A DNA stretch of 63,713 nucleotides from positions 1 through 63,713 of the forward strand of contig QCJX01000008.1 in NCBI GenBank assembly GCA_003215725.1. Reading direction: 5' to 3'. Of this stretch, positions 1-8,958 are shown one piece after another. The stretch's first letter is position 1. Every line of letters starts with the position of its first letter. The translations under genes were made by a program, and so were the position numbers. Below the pieces are notes generated by a model that saw only the letters and a list, made by a program, of their open reading frames with translations, was not told where the DNA came from and ran no database searches. The DNA comes from Prochlorococcus sp. AG-409-I11 (lineage in GTDB: Bacteria; Cyanobacteriota; Cyanobacteriia; PCC-6307; Cyanobiaceae).

Positions 1-1
1 A

Positions 2-496
2 ACAATGGAATTTTGGAAGTGTTTAAATAAATTAGAGCCATTCGGTATTGGAAACTCAGTACCTCTTTTTTGGTCTAGAGGCTGTGAAGTAACTAAGATT
101 AGTAATTTATCAGGAGGACATTTGAAATTAACATTAAAGCATTCATGTAGTTATATTGAGGCTATTTATTGGAATTTTAGTCAGGAGCTAAAGATTAAAG
201 ATAAAGTTGATATTGTCTATGAAATTACTCTTAATACTTGGAATAATATAAATAAGATTCAATTAAATATCAAAGCACTTAGAAGTTATAGTGAAGAAGT
301 ATCCATACATGTAAATAAACATCACTATAAATGTAAATTAGTGGATGATAATAAAATATTAATAACAAATAAGAATAACAAAAAATTAATATTTGATGTA
401 AAACATCAATTTGATAAAAAGGATTTTGAGTACAAAAATGATTATTTAAAAGAATTATATATTCTTTCCCAACAGGTATTGGGAATACAATATTAG
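2..496 (+). CDS. recJ: Single-stranded-DNA exonuclease RecJ, C-terminal part (cut by window start)
   Basis: The frame is open to the left edge, so only the last ~164 residues are present. The opening residues (LNKLEPFGIGNSVPLFW) match the RecJ block just before its OB-like C-terminal domain. The rest, with a hydrophobic-alternating pattern, fits the RecJ nucleic-acid-binding OB region. RecJ degrades single-stranded DNA 5' to 3' in recombination and mismatch repair. The DHH/DHHA1 catalytic domains would lie upstream of the window. Recognition rests on this one block, so confidence is good but not complete. Confidence 0.8.
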   Translation, partial: TMEFWKCLNKLEPFGIGNSVPLFWSRGCEVTKISNLSGGHLKLTLKHSCSYIEAIYWNFSQELKIKDKVDIVYEITLNTWNNINKIQLNIKALRSYSEEVSIHVNKHHYKCKLVDDNKILITNKNNKKLIFDVKHQFDKKDFEYKNDYLKELYILSQQVLGIQY

Positions 497-545
497 TTAT
501 TTCTTTTTTTTTAATTTAAAGGTAACTAGCTAAAAATGGCTTAAT

Positions 546-629
546 TTAGGCACCCCTTCTATAGAAGATTAATGCAATAATTGCTGGCCCTGCAAGCACA
601 ACGGCTACAAGTGGTATTAGGTTGCCCAT
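546..629 (-). CDS. psb30: Photosystem II reaction centre protein Psb30 (Ycf12)
   Basis: This is a 27-residue single-helix membrane protein. A hydrophobic stretch carrying the LAGPAIIALIF core is followed by the basic end FYRRGA, the hallmark of Psb30/Ycf12, a small peripheral PSII subunit in the thylakoid membrane. The reading frame stays open upstream to 776, but that extension overlaps the next gene and is unlike the family. I therefore take the ATG at 629. The family is usually about 30-45 residues, so this is a short version. Confidence 0.75.
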   Translation of the reverse strand: MGNLIPLVAVVLAGPAIIALIFYRRGA

Positions 630-738
630 GGATAGAAGTAAAAATCTCTTATATCCTACTAAAAAAGCACGCATACGTTTTGAAAAGTAACGAGCTATTG
701 CACATCTAACTGAAAACCTGTGATCGATTGTCACATCT

Positions 739-1146
739 ATGAGCATGAAAGCTGAAAATGAAACCTGGCAGTGCACAAAAAACTGTGGTGCGTGCTGTTT
801 TTTAGATCCGTTGCAACGAGAAGATGCTCTTAAGGCTCTTAGTGAAGAAGATGCTCTAACCTATTTAAAAATGGTGGGATTGGATGGATGGTGTATTCAC
901 CTTGACAAAGCAACCAAAAAGTGCAAAATCTACTCCTCAAGGCCAGAATTTTGTAAAATCCATTCCCTTATAAAACTCTTTCATATTAAACGGCAAAACC
1001 TTAATAGATATGCAATCAATTGCTGTCGTGAACATATAAGTTCAATTTATGGTAATGAAAGCACCGTTATGAGAGACTTTAATCACAATATACGAAATGA
1101 AAACGGGGGGGATGAAAAACTTTGTGGAAAAAAAACAGCTAGATAA
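739..1146 (+). CDS. YkgJ-family cysteine cluster protein
   Basis: A 135-aa soluble protein of the UPF0153/YkgJ (CxxCxxCC) family, thought to chelate zinc or iron. The cluster is visible as C12, C16, C19 and C20. It is followed by the family's second half, WCIH, then CKIY, then RPEFC. The biochemical function is unknown. It overlaps the start of the following GDT1-type gene by about 50 bases if that gene's first ATG is used, which suggests co-transcription. A second ATG six bases downstream is an alternative start. Confidence 0.8.
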   Translation: MSMKAENETWQCTKNCGACCFLDPLQREDALKALSEEDALTYLKMVGLDGWCIHLDKATKKCKIYSSRPEFCKIHSLIKLFHIKRQNLNRYAINCCREHISSIYGNESTVMRDFNHNIRNENGGDEKLCGKKTAR

Positions 1147-1480
1147 CAAAGAAACACAGCAAAGCCTTTTTGACAAAAGCTTTATTGGGGTATTTATCAC
1201 AACTTTTTTCACAGTATTTTTAGCTGAACTTGGTGATAAGACTCAAATTGCTACATTATTGCTGTCTGCCCAATCTGGCAGGCCGATTATTGTATTTGTA
1301 GGTGCTGGATCAGCCTTAATTTGTTCTAGTCTTGTTGGAGTGATATTGGGAAGATGGCTTTCTGATAAACTTCCTCCAGAAAGATTTTCATATATTGCTG
1401 GAATACTACTTATAATTTTAGGATTATGGATAGGAATTCAAGTAACACTAACGTTTATCCAGAACTCTCCCACTTTATAA
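1097..1480 (+). CDS. GDT1/UPF0016-family cation exporter, first half-protein
   Basis: A 127-aa membrane protein with about three helices and the family signature ELGDKTQ near residue 44. It is a single GDT1 (TMEM165/Mnx) repeat. In most organisms two such repeats are fused in one protein that exports Mn2+ or Ca2+. In the cyanobacterium Synechocystis the fused homologue is a manganese exporter. The companion half starts three bases after its stop. ATG 1112, which follows a run of G, is an alternative start. Specificity for Mn2+ is inferred from family knowledge. Confidence 0.8.
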   Translation: MKTGGMKNFVEKKQLDNKETQQSLFDKSFIGVFITTFFTVFLAELGDKTQIATLLLSAQSGRPIIVFVGAGSALICSSLVGVILGRWLSDKLPPERFSYIAGILLIILGLWIGIQVTLTFIQNSPTL

Positions 1481-1483
1481 ATA

Positions 1484-1789
1484 ATGGAAATTCCTTTACT
1501 GTTATCAACATTCTCTACTGTTTTTGTTGCTGAATTAGGTGACAAGACCCAATTAGCAACAGTTGCCATTAGTGGAAGTAGTAATAGACCAGTTGCTGTT
1601 TTTGTAGGTTCATCCTTAGCACTTGTTCTAGCCAGTCTATTAGGAGCTTTAGCTGGAGGGTCTATCTCCACAATTATCCCTGCGTACTTTTTGAAAATTG
1701 TTGCTTCAATAGGGTTCATAGCTATAGGCATAAAGTTGCTTTGGCCACTGATTGTGGAGAAATTCACAAGTAACCCTATTGACTATTAG
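1484..1789 (+). CDS. GDT1/UPF0016-family cation exporter, second half-protein
   Basis: A 101-aa membrane protein starting a few bases after the first half-gene. It carries the same ELGDKTQ signature at residues 17-23, followed by two more hydrophobic segments. The two products probably assemble as a heterodimer equivalent to one fused GDT1 exporter. The putative job is removal of Mn2+ or Ca2+ from the cytoplasm, important where Mn is loaded into PSII. It is shorter than its partner because it lacks the polar N-terminal extension. Confidence 0.8.
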   Translation: MEIPLLLSTFSTVFVAELGDKTQLATVAISGSSNRPVAVFVGSSLALVLASLLGALAGGSISTIIPAYFLKIVASIGFIAIGIKLLWPLIVEKFTSNPIDY

Positions 1790-1921
1790 TATCTCTAGTT
1801 ACAGTAGTGGAGATATTTATCGAATTGCTATTCTAAAATATAGATCCAAAACCTTATACTCTTAATAAATGGTCTGTGCCTAAGAAGGCTATGACCATTT
1901 GAAAATCTTTGATTTAATCCC

Positions 1922-4216
1922 ATGATCTCAGTAGAAAAAATACTTGATCAAATACCACAAGACAGCTCTATAGAAATAAAAAAGCTTGAAAAGATCCTAA
2001 AACTTACAAAGAAGGCTGATCGAATCAATCTAGAAATAGCTTTAAAAGCATTATTTAAACTAGGTATAATTTTAGAATGTGATAAAGGTATGGTCACTTT
2101 ATCTGAAGATAATTCTCTAATTAAGGCGAGGCTAAGATGCAGTAGTAAGGGTTACTGTTTTGCTATACGAGATGATAATGAGGATGATATATATATAAGA
2201 GATAATAACTTAAATCATGCTTGGAATGAAGATAGGGTATTAGTTCGCATAAGTAGGATTGGCTTGAGAAGACGATCACCGGAAGGTATTGTTCAATGTA
2301 TACTAAACCGTCGAAGCGAAAACCTACTAGGATTAATTAATCAAGAAGATGATGAAATTATTGCTAAACCATTAGATGACCGCGTATTAACTACAATCAA
2401 ATTACCAACTTCTGATAAAGAATATCTTACGAATAATGATTCCAGAAATTTAGTAGAGGTACAAATTGATAGATATCCCCTTGCTCAATTACACGCTGAA
2501 GGACATGTTGTTAGGCACCTTCCAATAGAAAATAATCTATCATCAGATAGAGAAATTATACTTACTAAGACTAATCTTCAAAAAATCCACCCTACTCCTA
2601 GAATTGGATTAAAGACACCTAATGTTAAAAATCGAGTAGATTTAACTAATCAGAAATGCCTTATTTTTCAGGGTTGGAAGTCATTAAATGCTCCACAGAT
2701 GCCAGCAATTTATTCAGAACCATTTAATGGAGGTACAAAGTTGTGGGTACATGTACCTGCAATAGCAGAAAGATGTCCTTTAAATAATAAACTTGATTTA
2801 TGGCTTCGACAAAGATCCGTTGCATTATGCCTTGGTGATACATGGAGACCACTTCTGAATGAATCTCTAACTAAAGCAGCTTTATTTGCTCCAAAGGTAA
2901 TTTCTGAGGCAATTAGTATCTGCTTGGATATTGATAAAGACGGTTCAATTTATAATTGGGAATTTTCATTGTCAAAAATCAAACCTTTTGCCATCATTTC
3001 AAATAAGCATTTAGAAGCTATAAGCAAGCGAAAACCTCGCTCTAGAGTTATCCCTGTCACATTAAAGCCTATTAAAGATTGCTTAGACGTGATAAGCAAC
3101 ATAGTCCATACTGTTAAAGCACTAAATGAAGACGAAATTAGACTTAAATTAATAAAATTAGATCTACCTATACCAAATATTGAAGAATTAGGGGATTTGA
3201 GGATGATTGATCCAAGCTGTAAACTTCAATCATGGACCTTACCTTTACGAGTAAACGACGCTCAATCAATAATAGAAGTTATACTCAGATCTGTTAATCG
3301 AATATCCTATAAACACTTTAAGGCATTAAAACTTCCAGGTATACAAATTTCTACTGATTTTATTGATGCCAATTCACTAAATGATGTAGTGAAGTCAGCT
3401 CTTGCATTAGATGTAAAAATTGAATTAAATGAAGAAGGAGTACCATCTTTGCCTAACCTATTGAAAGCTTTTGCAGTAGCACCTTGTCAGAGAGTCTTGG
3501 AAAAAATGTTAAAGCATACTCTCCCTGAACCTAAGGTTCAATTAATTCATGATAATGATATTAATGATGATATTAATGATGATATTAATAATAATGAACT
3601 TCCACTTTGTAACCCTACATCCAATTATATTAGTCTAATTAACCAGCATATCCTAGTTAACTTACTTATAGATGGTAAAGATAGTCAATCACCTAGAAGT
3701 AAAGAAAAGGTCAACTTGGGGTTGAAGGATTCTTGGAAAGATATTACTTGGCCAATCTTCAACAAAGCACTCGAAGACACCATTTTTAGTAATATTAATG
3801 CTTCTCTACTTCAGCAAATCTGTGACATTCAACGTCAATCCAGCTCTCTTAAAACTGGTTTGATATCAATAGCCCAAGCTCATCAGGCTGAGATGCTAAT
3901 AGGCAGTGAAATAGAAGCAGTTATTAGTGGAGTGCAAAGTTATGGGTTTTTTGCAGAATTACCTCCTTTTATGTCTGAGGGTTTAGTGCATGTAAGTTCC
4001 TTAAATGATGATTGGTATGAATATCGCTCTAGACAAAATCTATTGATAGGTCGTAAGTTTAAAAAAACATATCAATTAGGAGATACTATACATGTTAAGG
4101 TTACGAAGGTAGATGTATTAAGAAATCAAATCGACTTAGAGGTAGTGGATAACAATGAACAAATAGATGATAATAAACATCTTGATCAACAAATTGGTCA
4201 ACAAGTAAGTACTTAG
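1922..4216 (+). CDS. zam: RNB-family protein Zam (degenerate RNase II/R)
   Basis: A 764-aa protein with RNase II/R architecture: N-terminal winged-helix/cold-shock region (about 1-130), RNB body (about 240-560) and a C-terminal S1 domain (about 657-742, with GVQSYGFFAEL and SEGLVHVSSL). The RNB entry motif that should carry four catalytic aspartates is replaced by GWKSLNAPQMPAIYSEP near residues 249-265, while the following LWVHVPAIAERCP still aligns. Loss of the active site is typical of the cyanobacterial Zam clade, linked to acetazolamide resistance and photosynthetic regulation rather than proven RNA decay. A 12-base in-frame repeat adds a DIND-rich linker near residue 546. ubiX follows after 8 bases. 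Confidence 0.75.
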   Translation: MISVEKILDQIPQDSSIEIKKLEKILKLTKKADRINLEIALKALFKLGIILECDKGMVTLSEDNSLIKARLRCSSKGYCFAIRDDNEDDIYIRDNNLNHAWNEDRVLVRISRIGLRRRSPEGIVQCILNRRSENLLGLINQEDDEIIAKPLDDRVLTTIKLPTSDKEYLTNNDSRNLVEVQIDRYPLAQLHAEGHVVRHLPIENNLSSDREIILTKTNLQKIHPTPRIGLKTPNVKNRVDLTNQKCLIFQGWKSLNAPQMPAIYSEPFNGGTKLWVHVPAIAERCPLNNKLDLWLRQRSVALCLGDTWRPLLNESLTKAALFAPKVISEAISICLDIDKDGSIYNWEFSLSKIKPFAIISNKHLEAISKRKPRSRVIPVTLKPIKDCLDVISNIVHTVKALNEDEIRLKLIKLDLPIPNIEELGDLRMIDPSCKLQSWTLPLRVNDAQSIIEVILRSVNRISYKHFKALKLPGIQISTDFIDANSLNDVVKSALALDVKIELNEEGVPSLPNLLKAFAVAPCQRVLEKMLKHTLPEPKVQLIHDNDINDDINDDINNNELPLCNPTSNYISLINQHILVNLLIDGKDSQSPRSKEKVNLGLKDSWKDITWPIFNKALEDTIFSNINASLLQQICDIQRQSSSLKTGLISIAQAHQAEMLIGSEIEAVISGVQSYGFFAELPPFMSEGLVHVSSLNDDWYEYRSRQNLLIGRKFKKTYQLGDTIHVKVTKVDVLRNQIDLEVVDNNEQIDDNKHLDQQIGQQVST
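3557..3592 (+). repeat. Three-copy 12-bp tandem repeat inside zam
   Basis: GATATTAATGAT occurs three times head to tail, the last copy differing by one base. It is in frame and encodes an acidic DINDDINDDINN linker. The unit is a multiple of three, so copy-number change would not break the frame. Confidence 0.9.
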
Positions 4217-4224
4217 AGTAAGAA

Positions 4225-4827
4225 ATGCATCCCATAGTTTTAGCTGTTACCGGAGCATCAGCGCAGCCCTTAGCTGAAAGAGCAATCCAACTTTTGTTAC
4301 GTCAAGAATTTAATGTGCACTTAATACTGAGTAGAGGGGCGTACGAAGTATGGTCTTCAGAAATGAATGTGAAGATTCCACTTGAGCCATTACAACAGGA
4401 GGTTTTTTGGAGGAATCACTTAAATGAAAGTAAAGGTAAGCTGATTTGCCACAGATGGAATCATCATTCGGCAAACATAGCTAGTGGCAGTTATAAGACC
4501 CATGCAATGGTAATTTTGCCTTGCACAATGGGAACATTAGGTCGAATAGCTTCTGGTTATTCTCAAGGTCTAATAGAAAGATGTGCAGATGTTCATTTAA
4601 AGGAAGGTCGCAAGCTTATTATTGCTCCTCGAGAAAGTCCCTTTAACTTGATTCATTTATCAAATATGAAGAAGCTTTCTATTGCTGGAGCTTCTATTGT
4701 TCCACCAATTCCTGGTTGGTACACAAAAGCTCAAACATTAGATGAAATGATTGATTTTATAGTTATTAGATTATTTGATTCTCTAGATATAGAACTGGGT
4801 AGTTTAAATCGTTGGTCTGGTAGTTAA
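4225..4827 (+). CDS. ubiX: Flavin prenyltransferase UbiX
   Basis: A 200-aa flavoprotein of the UbiX/Pad1 family. It attaches a dimethylallyl group to FMN to make the prenylated-FMN cofactor of UbiD decarboxylases, used here in plastoquinone-type quinone synthesis. The N-terminal Rossmann start (VLAVTGASAQPLAERAIQLL), the central ILPCTMGTLGRIASGYSQGLIERCADVHLKEGRKLIIAPRESPFNLIH block and the PPIPGWYT segment are all family features. It begins 8 bases after zam and ends 2 bases before the next gene. Confidence 0.9.
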   Translation: MHPIVLAVTGASAQPLAERAIQLLLRQEFNVHLILSRGAYEVWSSEMNVKIPLEPLQQEVFWRNHLNESKGKLICHRWNHHSANIASGSYKTHAMVILPCTMGTLGRIASGYSQGLIERCADVHLKEGRKLIIAPRESPFNLIHLSNMKKLSIAGASIVPPIPGWYTKAQTLDEMIDFIVIRLFDSLDIELGSLNRWSGS

Positions 4828-4829
4828 TT

Positions 4830-5438
4830 ATGAGTAAATTCAATAAAATTTTATTTTTAATATTTTTAAGTCCATTAATTATTACATTAGTTATCTCAGC
4901 ACAGAATCTAAAACAACAATCAAGTATAAGATTACTAGTTTGGAAATCACCAACTTTAAGTATAGGTATGTTGATGGGCTTAGGTTGTACTACTGGATTT
5001 TTATTAAGTGCGACAACTTGTACGTTATTAGCTCAGAATCCAAATAATAATTATTTTAAAAGGACCGTAAAATCAACTTCACCTAATACTTTTTATGAAG
5101 ATGAAGGTTTTATAGATTCTACAGATAATCTTGCCGACACCTTTACTAGTTACCAAAGTCCTGAAGAGTTTCCAGAACATCAGATAAATGATCCATTCCC
5201 TACTGTTTCTGTTCCATTTAGAGTTATAAAGAGAGGTTTAAGTTCACAAATTAATAATGAGATCAATGAAATAGAATATAACTATGAAGACGAGGTAACT
5301 AATGATTACAGTTTAGATGAAGATTCTATTGAAGATGAAATATATCAGGACAAAAACTCTAACAATTTCCAAACTGATCAAGTGGATATTAGCCAGCTTA
5401 ATAATAATTGGGGACAATCAATTGATCTTGATTGGTAA
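4830..5438 (+). CDS. Membrane-anchored acidic protein, LapA-like N-terminus
   Basis: A 202-aa protein I do not recognise with certainty. Two hydrophobic segments (about 6-24 and 44-70) with an intervening NLKQQSSIRLLVWKSPTLSIG stretch resemble the LapA/DUF1049 two-helix module. They are followed by a long, acidic, low-complexity tail rich in Asp, Glu and Asn. The topology would put the tail on one side of the membrane as a flexible arm. It starts immediately after ubiX, which suggests co-transcription. Function unknown. Confidence 0.7.
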   Translation: MSKFNKILFLIFLSPLIITLVISAQNLKQQSSIRLLVWKSPTLSIGMLMGLGCTTGFLLSATTCTLLAQNPNNNYFKRTVKSTSPNTFYEDEGFIDSTDNLADTFTSYQSPEEFPEHQINDPFPTVSVPFRVIKRGLSSQINNEINEIEYNYEDEVTNDYSLDEDSIEDEIYQDKNSNNFQTDQVDISQLNNNWGQSIDLDW

Positions 5439-5497
5439 TATTATTTTGAATTCAGTTATTTTTGTGTTTTACTATTCATGTTTTAAATCTTAAACCT

Positions 5498-5974
5498 GTG
5501 CAAAACAACAAGCCTTCTCCCGATGGGGCTGAGAGTTTAGTCAACCAAAAAGATATTGGTTCTACCTCGGTAGGACAAACCTCTGAAACAATTGAATCTG
5601 TTGAAAAACCAATAAAACCAGAAGAACTACCATTTGAAATATTTATAAATGAATATTTAATTCCATCCTTAGAGCAAAAATTAAATGAAATCGGGGTCAA
5701 ACAACTAGCTATTAATTTCATCTATGGTCCCAGACCTGTTGTAGGAGGTGAATGTTGGACATTAATATGTGAATTAGAATTTGGTAGACGCTTTTGGTTA
5801 TGTTTTGGTTCTGATAAGATCAGCTCAAATAAGACAATAGCAATTGCAGAAAGTGACTCTGAGCCAAGCCTCTTAGAGTCTTTTCTAATTGATGAGAGGA
5901 AAACTACTTTAGCTTTGTTAGTTTCAAGAATTATTCAACGTTTAAATGGACAAAAATGGTTAGGGGCTAATTAG
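5498..5974 (+). CDS. DUF2996 family protein
   Basis: A cyanobacterial DUF2996 protein of about 158 residues. The conserved block runs from FIYGPRPVVGGECWTLICE through FGRRFWLCFG to the C-terminal LLVSRIIQRLNGQKWLG. The N-terminus is a polar, poorly conserved tail. No ATG exists in frame upstream of the conserved part. I chose the GTG at 5498, but a TTG at 5462 is also possible. No ribosome-binding site decides it. Function is unknown. Confidence 0.75.
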   Translation: MQNNKPSPDGAESLVNQKDIGSTSVGQTSETIESVEKPIKPEELPFEIFINEYLIPSLEQKLNEIGVKQLAINFIYGPRPVVGGECWTLICELEFGRRFWLCFGSDKISSNKTIAIAESDSEPSLLESFLIDERKTTLALLVSRIIQRLNGQKWLGAN

Positions 5975-6126
5975 AAAATACATAGCATTATTATTAGTTG
6001 TTAATTTTTTATTTCCAATCAAACAAAAATGGAATACTATGTTATTTAATTGACATGCAGTTGACAGAAATAAAGTCCTAATAAGAGAATATATATTACC
6101 AATAATAAATTACGCAAAAAAATTAT

Positions 6127-7572
6127 TTGATCCCAACTATCTACTCAAACTCTCAAGACCTTCTCTCTCTTGAGAAATTCAATGACAAATGGCAAAGCCA
6201 TTTAGAAGCCTTGATTTCCTATGGTCTCTCAGCAGGAGCAGATTTTGTGGAGATTTTCTTAGAAAAAACAGATCATATTGGGCTTTTAGCAGAGCAGGAC
6301 ACTATTACAAATGTAAGTCCATCATTTGCGATGGGAGCTGGCATCAGGGTTTTTCGTGGTGTTCAGGATGGTTTTGTTAGCACAAATGATTTAACAGCCA
6401 ATGGTCTCAAGGAGGCTTTGTCTCAAGCTTTAGATATGCTCGGCCTAGGAGAAAGCTTGTTATCTAAAGTCAAGTTTGATGGTCTTAGGCTTTTAAATGA
6501 TTACGGCTTAGTCAAAGAAAGTTGGCTAAGTGAGTGCCCAAAACTTAGTGAATCATCCGATAAACTGCTTTTAGGTACAAGTTTTATAGATAAGTTTGGA
6601 AATAATATAAATGTTAGAAGGGGTAGTTATTCAAGGTCTTTGCAAGAGGTGTTAATTGCATCATCTGATGGAACATTTGCAAGAGACATTCGTCTTCATC
6701 AATCTACAGGTTTAAATGCCCTGGCTACAGACAAAGAAAATCGTTCTGCCATATCAAGACGTTATGGTTCTTCTGGGAAGCCGAATGATTTGAGGGAATG
6801 GGACCCTTGCTCGTCAGCACAGGAGGTTTGTGAGAGTGTAAATAAAATGCTTTATGCAGATTATGTAGAGGCTTCACAAATGCCTGTTGTACTCGCAAAT
6901 AAATTTGGAGGTGTAATTTTTCATGAGGCATGTGGACATTTACTTGAAACAACCCAAATTGAAAGAGGGACAACTCCATTTGCAAATAAAGTAGGTCAAA
7001 AAATTGCTCACGAATCTCTTACTGCCATAGATGAGGGTTCCAGTGATGGAGCTTTTGGTTCATTATCTGTTGATGACGAAGGTATGGAACCTAAACAGAC
7101 CGTTTTAATCGATAAAGGTATTCTTAAAACTTTTATTAGTGATAGGGCAGGTGAACTTAGAACAGGTTATAAGAGAACAGGAAGTGGAAGAAGGCAAAGT
7201 CATTCTTTTGCAGCAGCAAGTAGAATGAGAAATACTTATATCACTGCAGGACGATATTCTCCTAATGAATTAATAAGTAGTATTGATAATGGACTATATT
7301 GTAAATCTATGGGTGGTGGTAGCGTTGGTCCTACAGGACAATTTAATTTCTCTGTAGAAGAAGGATATCTTATAAAAAATGGAGAGTTAACAAAACCTGT
7401 CAAAGGGGCAACACTTATAGGTGAAGCTAGTGAAATTTTGCCCAGGATTTCTATGTGTGCAAACGATCTTGGTTTAGCCGCTGGTTTCTGTGGTTCAGTA
7501 AGTGGCAGTATTAATGTTACTGTTGGTCAACCACATATTAAAGTTGATTCTATTACTATAGGAGGTAGATAA
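6127..7572 (+). CDS. tldD: TldD metalloprotease subunit
   Basis: A 481-aa TldD/PmbA-family protein. The zinc-binding HEACGH motif (HExxxH) lies at residues 266-271 and the C-terminal glycine-rich GGGSVGPTGQFNFSVEEGY block is intact. With TldE it forms a protease that matures modified peptides and degrades unfolded ones. The only standard start codon in the open frame before the conserved N-terminus is TTG at 6127, with a stop at 6106, so a TTG start is needed. tldE follows directly with no gap. Confidence 0.88.
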   Translation: MIPTIYSNSQDLLSLEKFNDKWQSHLEALISYGLSAGADFVEIFLEKTDHIGLLAEQDTITNVSPSFAMGAGIRVFRGVQDGFVSTNDLTANGLKEALSQALDMLGLGESLLSKVKFDGLRLLNDYGLVKESWLSECPKLSESSDKLLLGTSFIDKFGNNINVRRGSYSRSLQEVLIASSDGTFARDIRLHQSTGLNALATDKENRSAISRRYGSSGKPNDLREWDPCSSAQEVCESVNKMLYADYVEASQMPVVLANKFGGVIFHEACGHLLETTQIERGTTPFANKVGQKIAHESLTAIDEGSSDGAFGSLSVDDEGMEPKQTVLIDKGILKTFISDRAGELRTGYKRTGSGRRQSHSFAAASRMRNTYITAGRYSPNELISSIDNGLYCKSMGGGSVGPTGQFNFSVEEGYLIKNGELTKPVKGATLIGEASEILPRISMCANDLGLAAGFCGSVSGSINVTVGQPHIKVDSITIGGR

Positions 7573-8958
7573 ATGACAGCTTCTGATGAAATCTCTAGAC
7601 CTTTTTTAAATCCAAATGATATTCGTGATAGACTTACTAAATTATCTAGTATAGAAGGAATAACTAAATGGGATTTAGGTGCATCATCCAGTAAGGATAT
7701 TTCAGTTCAAGTAGAAAATGGTAAAGCTAAACAGTTAAAAGGTTCTCAAAGAAGTTCTATTACAGTGAGAGTTTGGAATAGTGAAGGATTAGTTGGTATT
7801 ACTAGCACTTCGGATCTGTCAGATATAGGCTTGAGTAAGGCTCTGAGGGGCGCATTCGAAGCAAGTAATTATGGCGATATTAAGAATTCACCAGACTTTT
7901 CAATAATGGCTAATACTAAGTTAAGTGTTAACGAGCAAAAACTATTTCCTGCTCAGGGTATTACTAAACTTTTAAACTTATTAATAGAAGCCGAATCAAA
8001 CCTTATAAATAAGCATTCATCAATTAAGACAGTTCCTTATAATGGTTTAAGTGAATTGTTTTATGAAAGAGTATATCTGAATAGCGATGGAGCTATAAGA
8101 AGTATGAGTCAAACTCAAGCAAGTTTATATCTTTATGCAAGAGCTCAAGAGTCTGATAGAAAGCCAAGGAGTTCTGGATCAATCAGAATAGCTAGGGGTA
8201 GTCAACAAATAGATATTGATTCCTGTATAAATGAAGCTGCTAATAAAACAATAAGCCACTTAAATTACGAACCGATTTCAACTGGTAATTATCTTGTATG
8301 TTTTACTTCTGAGGCTTTTCTTGACCTACTGAGTGCTTTTAGCAGCATCTTCAATGCAAGAGCAATATTAGACGGGGTAAGTTTGTCCACTAGGGATTCC
8401 ATTGGTGAAGAGATATCAGTTCCATTTTTATCCCTAAATGATAACGGTCTTCATCATACAAATGTAAGTTCCTGTAGTTTTGATGGTGAGGGTACCCCCA
8501 CTAATGATTTGGCATTAATAGATTCTGGGAAAATAGTAAATTTTCTCCATTCAGAGGCTACGGCTCGCTCTTTTGGTGTGCAACCAACAGGACATGCTGG
8601 AATGGGAGCAAAAGTGTCTGTATCACCTGATTGGTTTATTGTTTCTAGAGTCAATGATGAAACAATTAGCAGACCTACATTAGATCATAAACAATCACAA
8701 GAAAAATTTATTTTAATTGAAGGTCTTAATGCACTACATTCTGGAGTAAGAGCTAGTCAAGGTTCATTTTCACTGCCTTTCGATGGTTGGCTTATTGAAA
8801 ATGGTCAGCCAATATCTATAGAATCTGCAACTATTGCTGGTGACATTAAGTTACTTTTAAAGAAAATAGTGAATATAGAAAAGGATCAAATAGCAACTCA
8901 TCAAGGAGTATCACCCTATATTTGGGTAGAGGATATGAAAGTCACAGGTGATTCGTGA
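7573..8958 (+). CDS. tldE: TldE/PmbA metalloprotease-partner subunit
   Basis: A 461-aa TldD/PmbA-family protein without the HExxxH motif, as expected for the non-catalytic TldE partner. Landmarks are SSSKDISVQVENGKAKQLKG near the N-terminus and HTNVSSCSFDGEGTPTNDLALIDSGKI and GHAGMGAKVS in the C-terminal half. It starts at the base after the tldD stop and overlaps fmt by four bases (ATGA-type coupling), so tldD-tldE-fmt look like one transcript. Confidence 0.85.
   Translation: MTASDEISRPFLNPNDIRDRLTKLSSIEGITKWDLGASSSKDISVQVENGKAKQLKGSQRSSITVRVWNSEGLVGITSTSDLSDIGLSKALRGAFEASNYGDIKNSPDFSIMANTKLSVNEQKLFPAQGITKLLNLLIEAESNLINKHSSIKTVPYNGLSELFYERVYLNSDGAIRSMSQTQASLYLYARAQESDRKPRSSGSIRIARGSQQIDIDSCINEAANKTISHLNYEPISTGNYLVCFTSEAFLDLLSAFSSIFNARAILDGVSLSTRDSIGEEISVPFLSLNDNGLHHTNVSSCSFDGEGTPTNDLALIDSGKIVNFLHSEATARSFGVQPTGHAGMGAKVSVSPDWFIVSRVNDETISRPTLDHKQSQEKFILIEGLNALHSGVRASQGSFSLPFDGWLIENGQPISIESATIAGDIKLLLKKIVNIEKDQIATHQGVSPYIWVEDMKVTGDS

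Noticed and set aside
546-776. 76-aa reverse frame
   Set aside because: Only the last 27 residues look like Psb30; the upstream extension overlaps the Cys-cluster gene and has no family resemblance.
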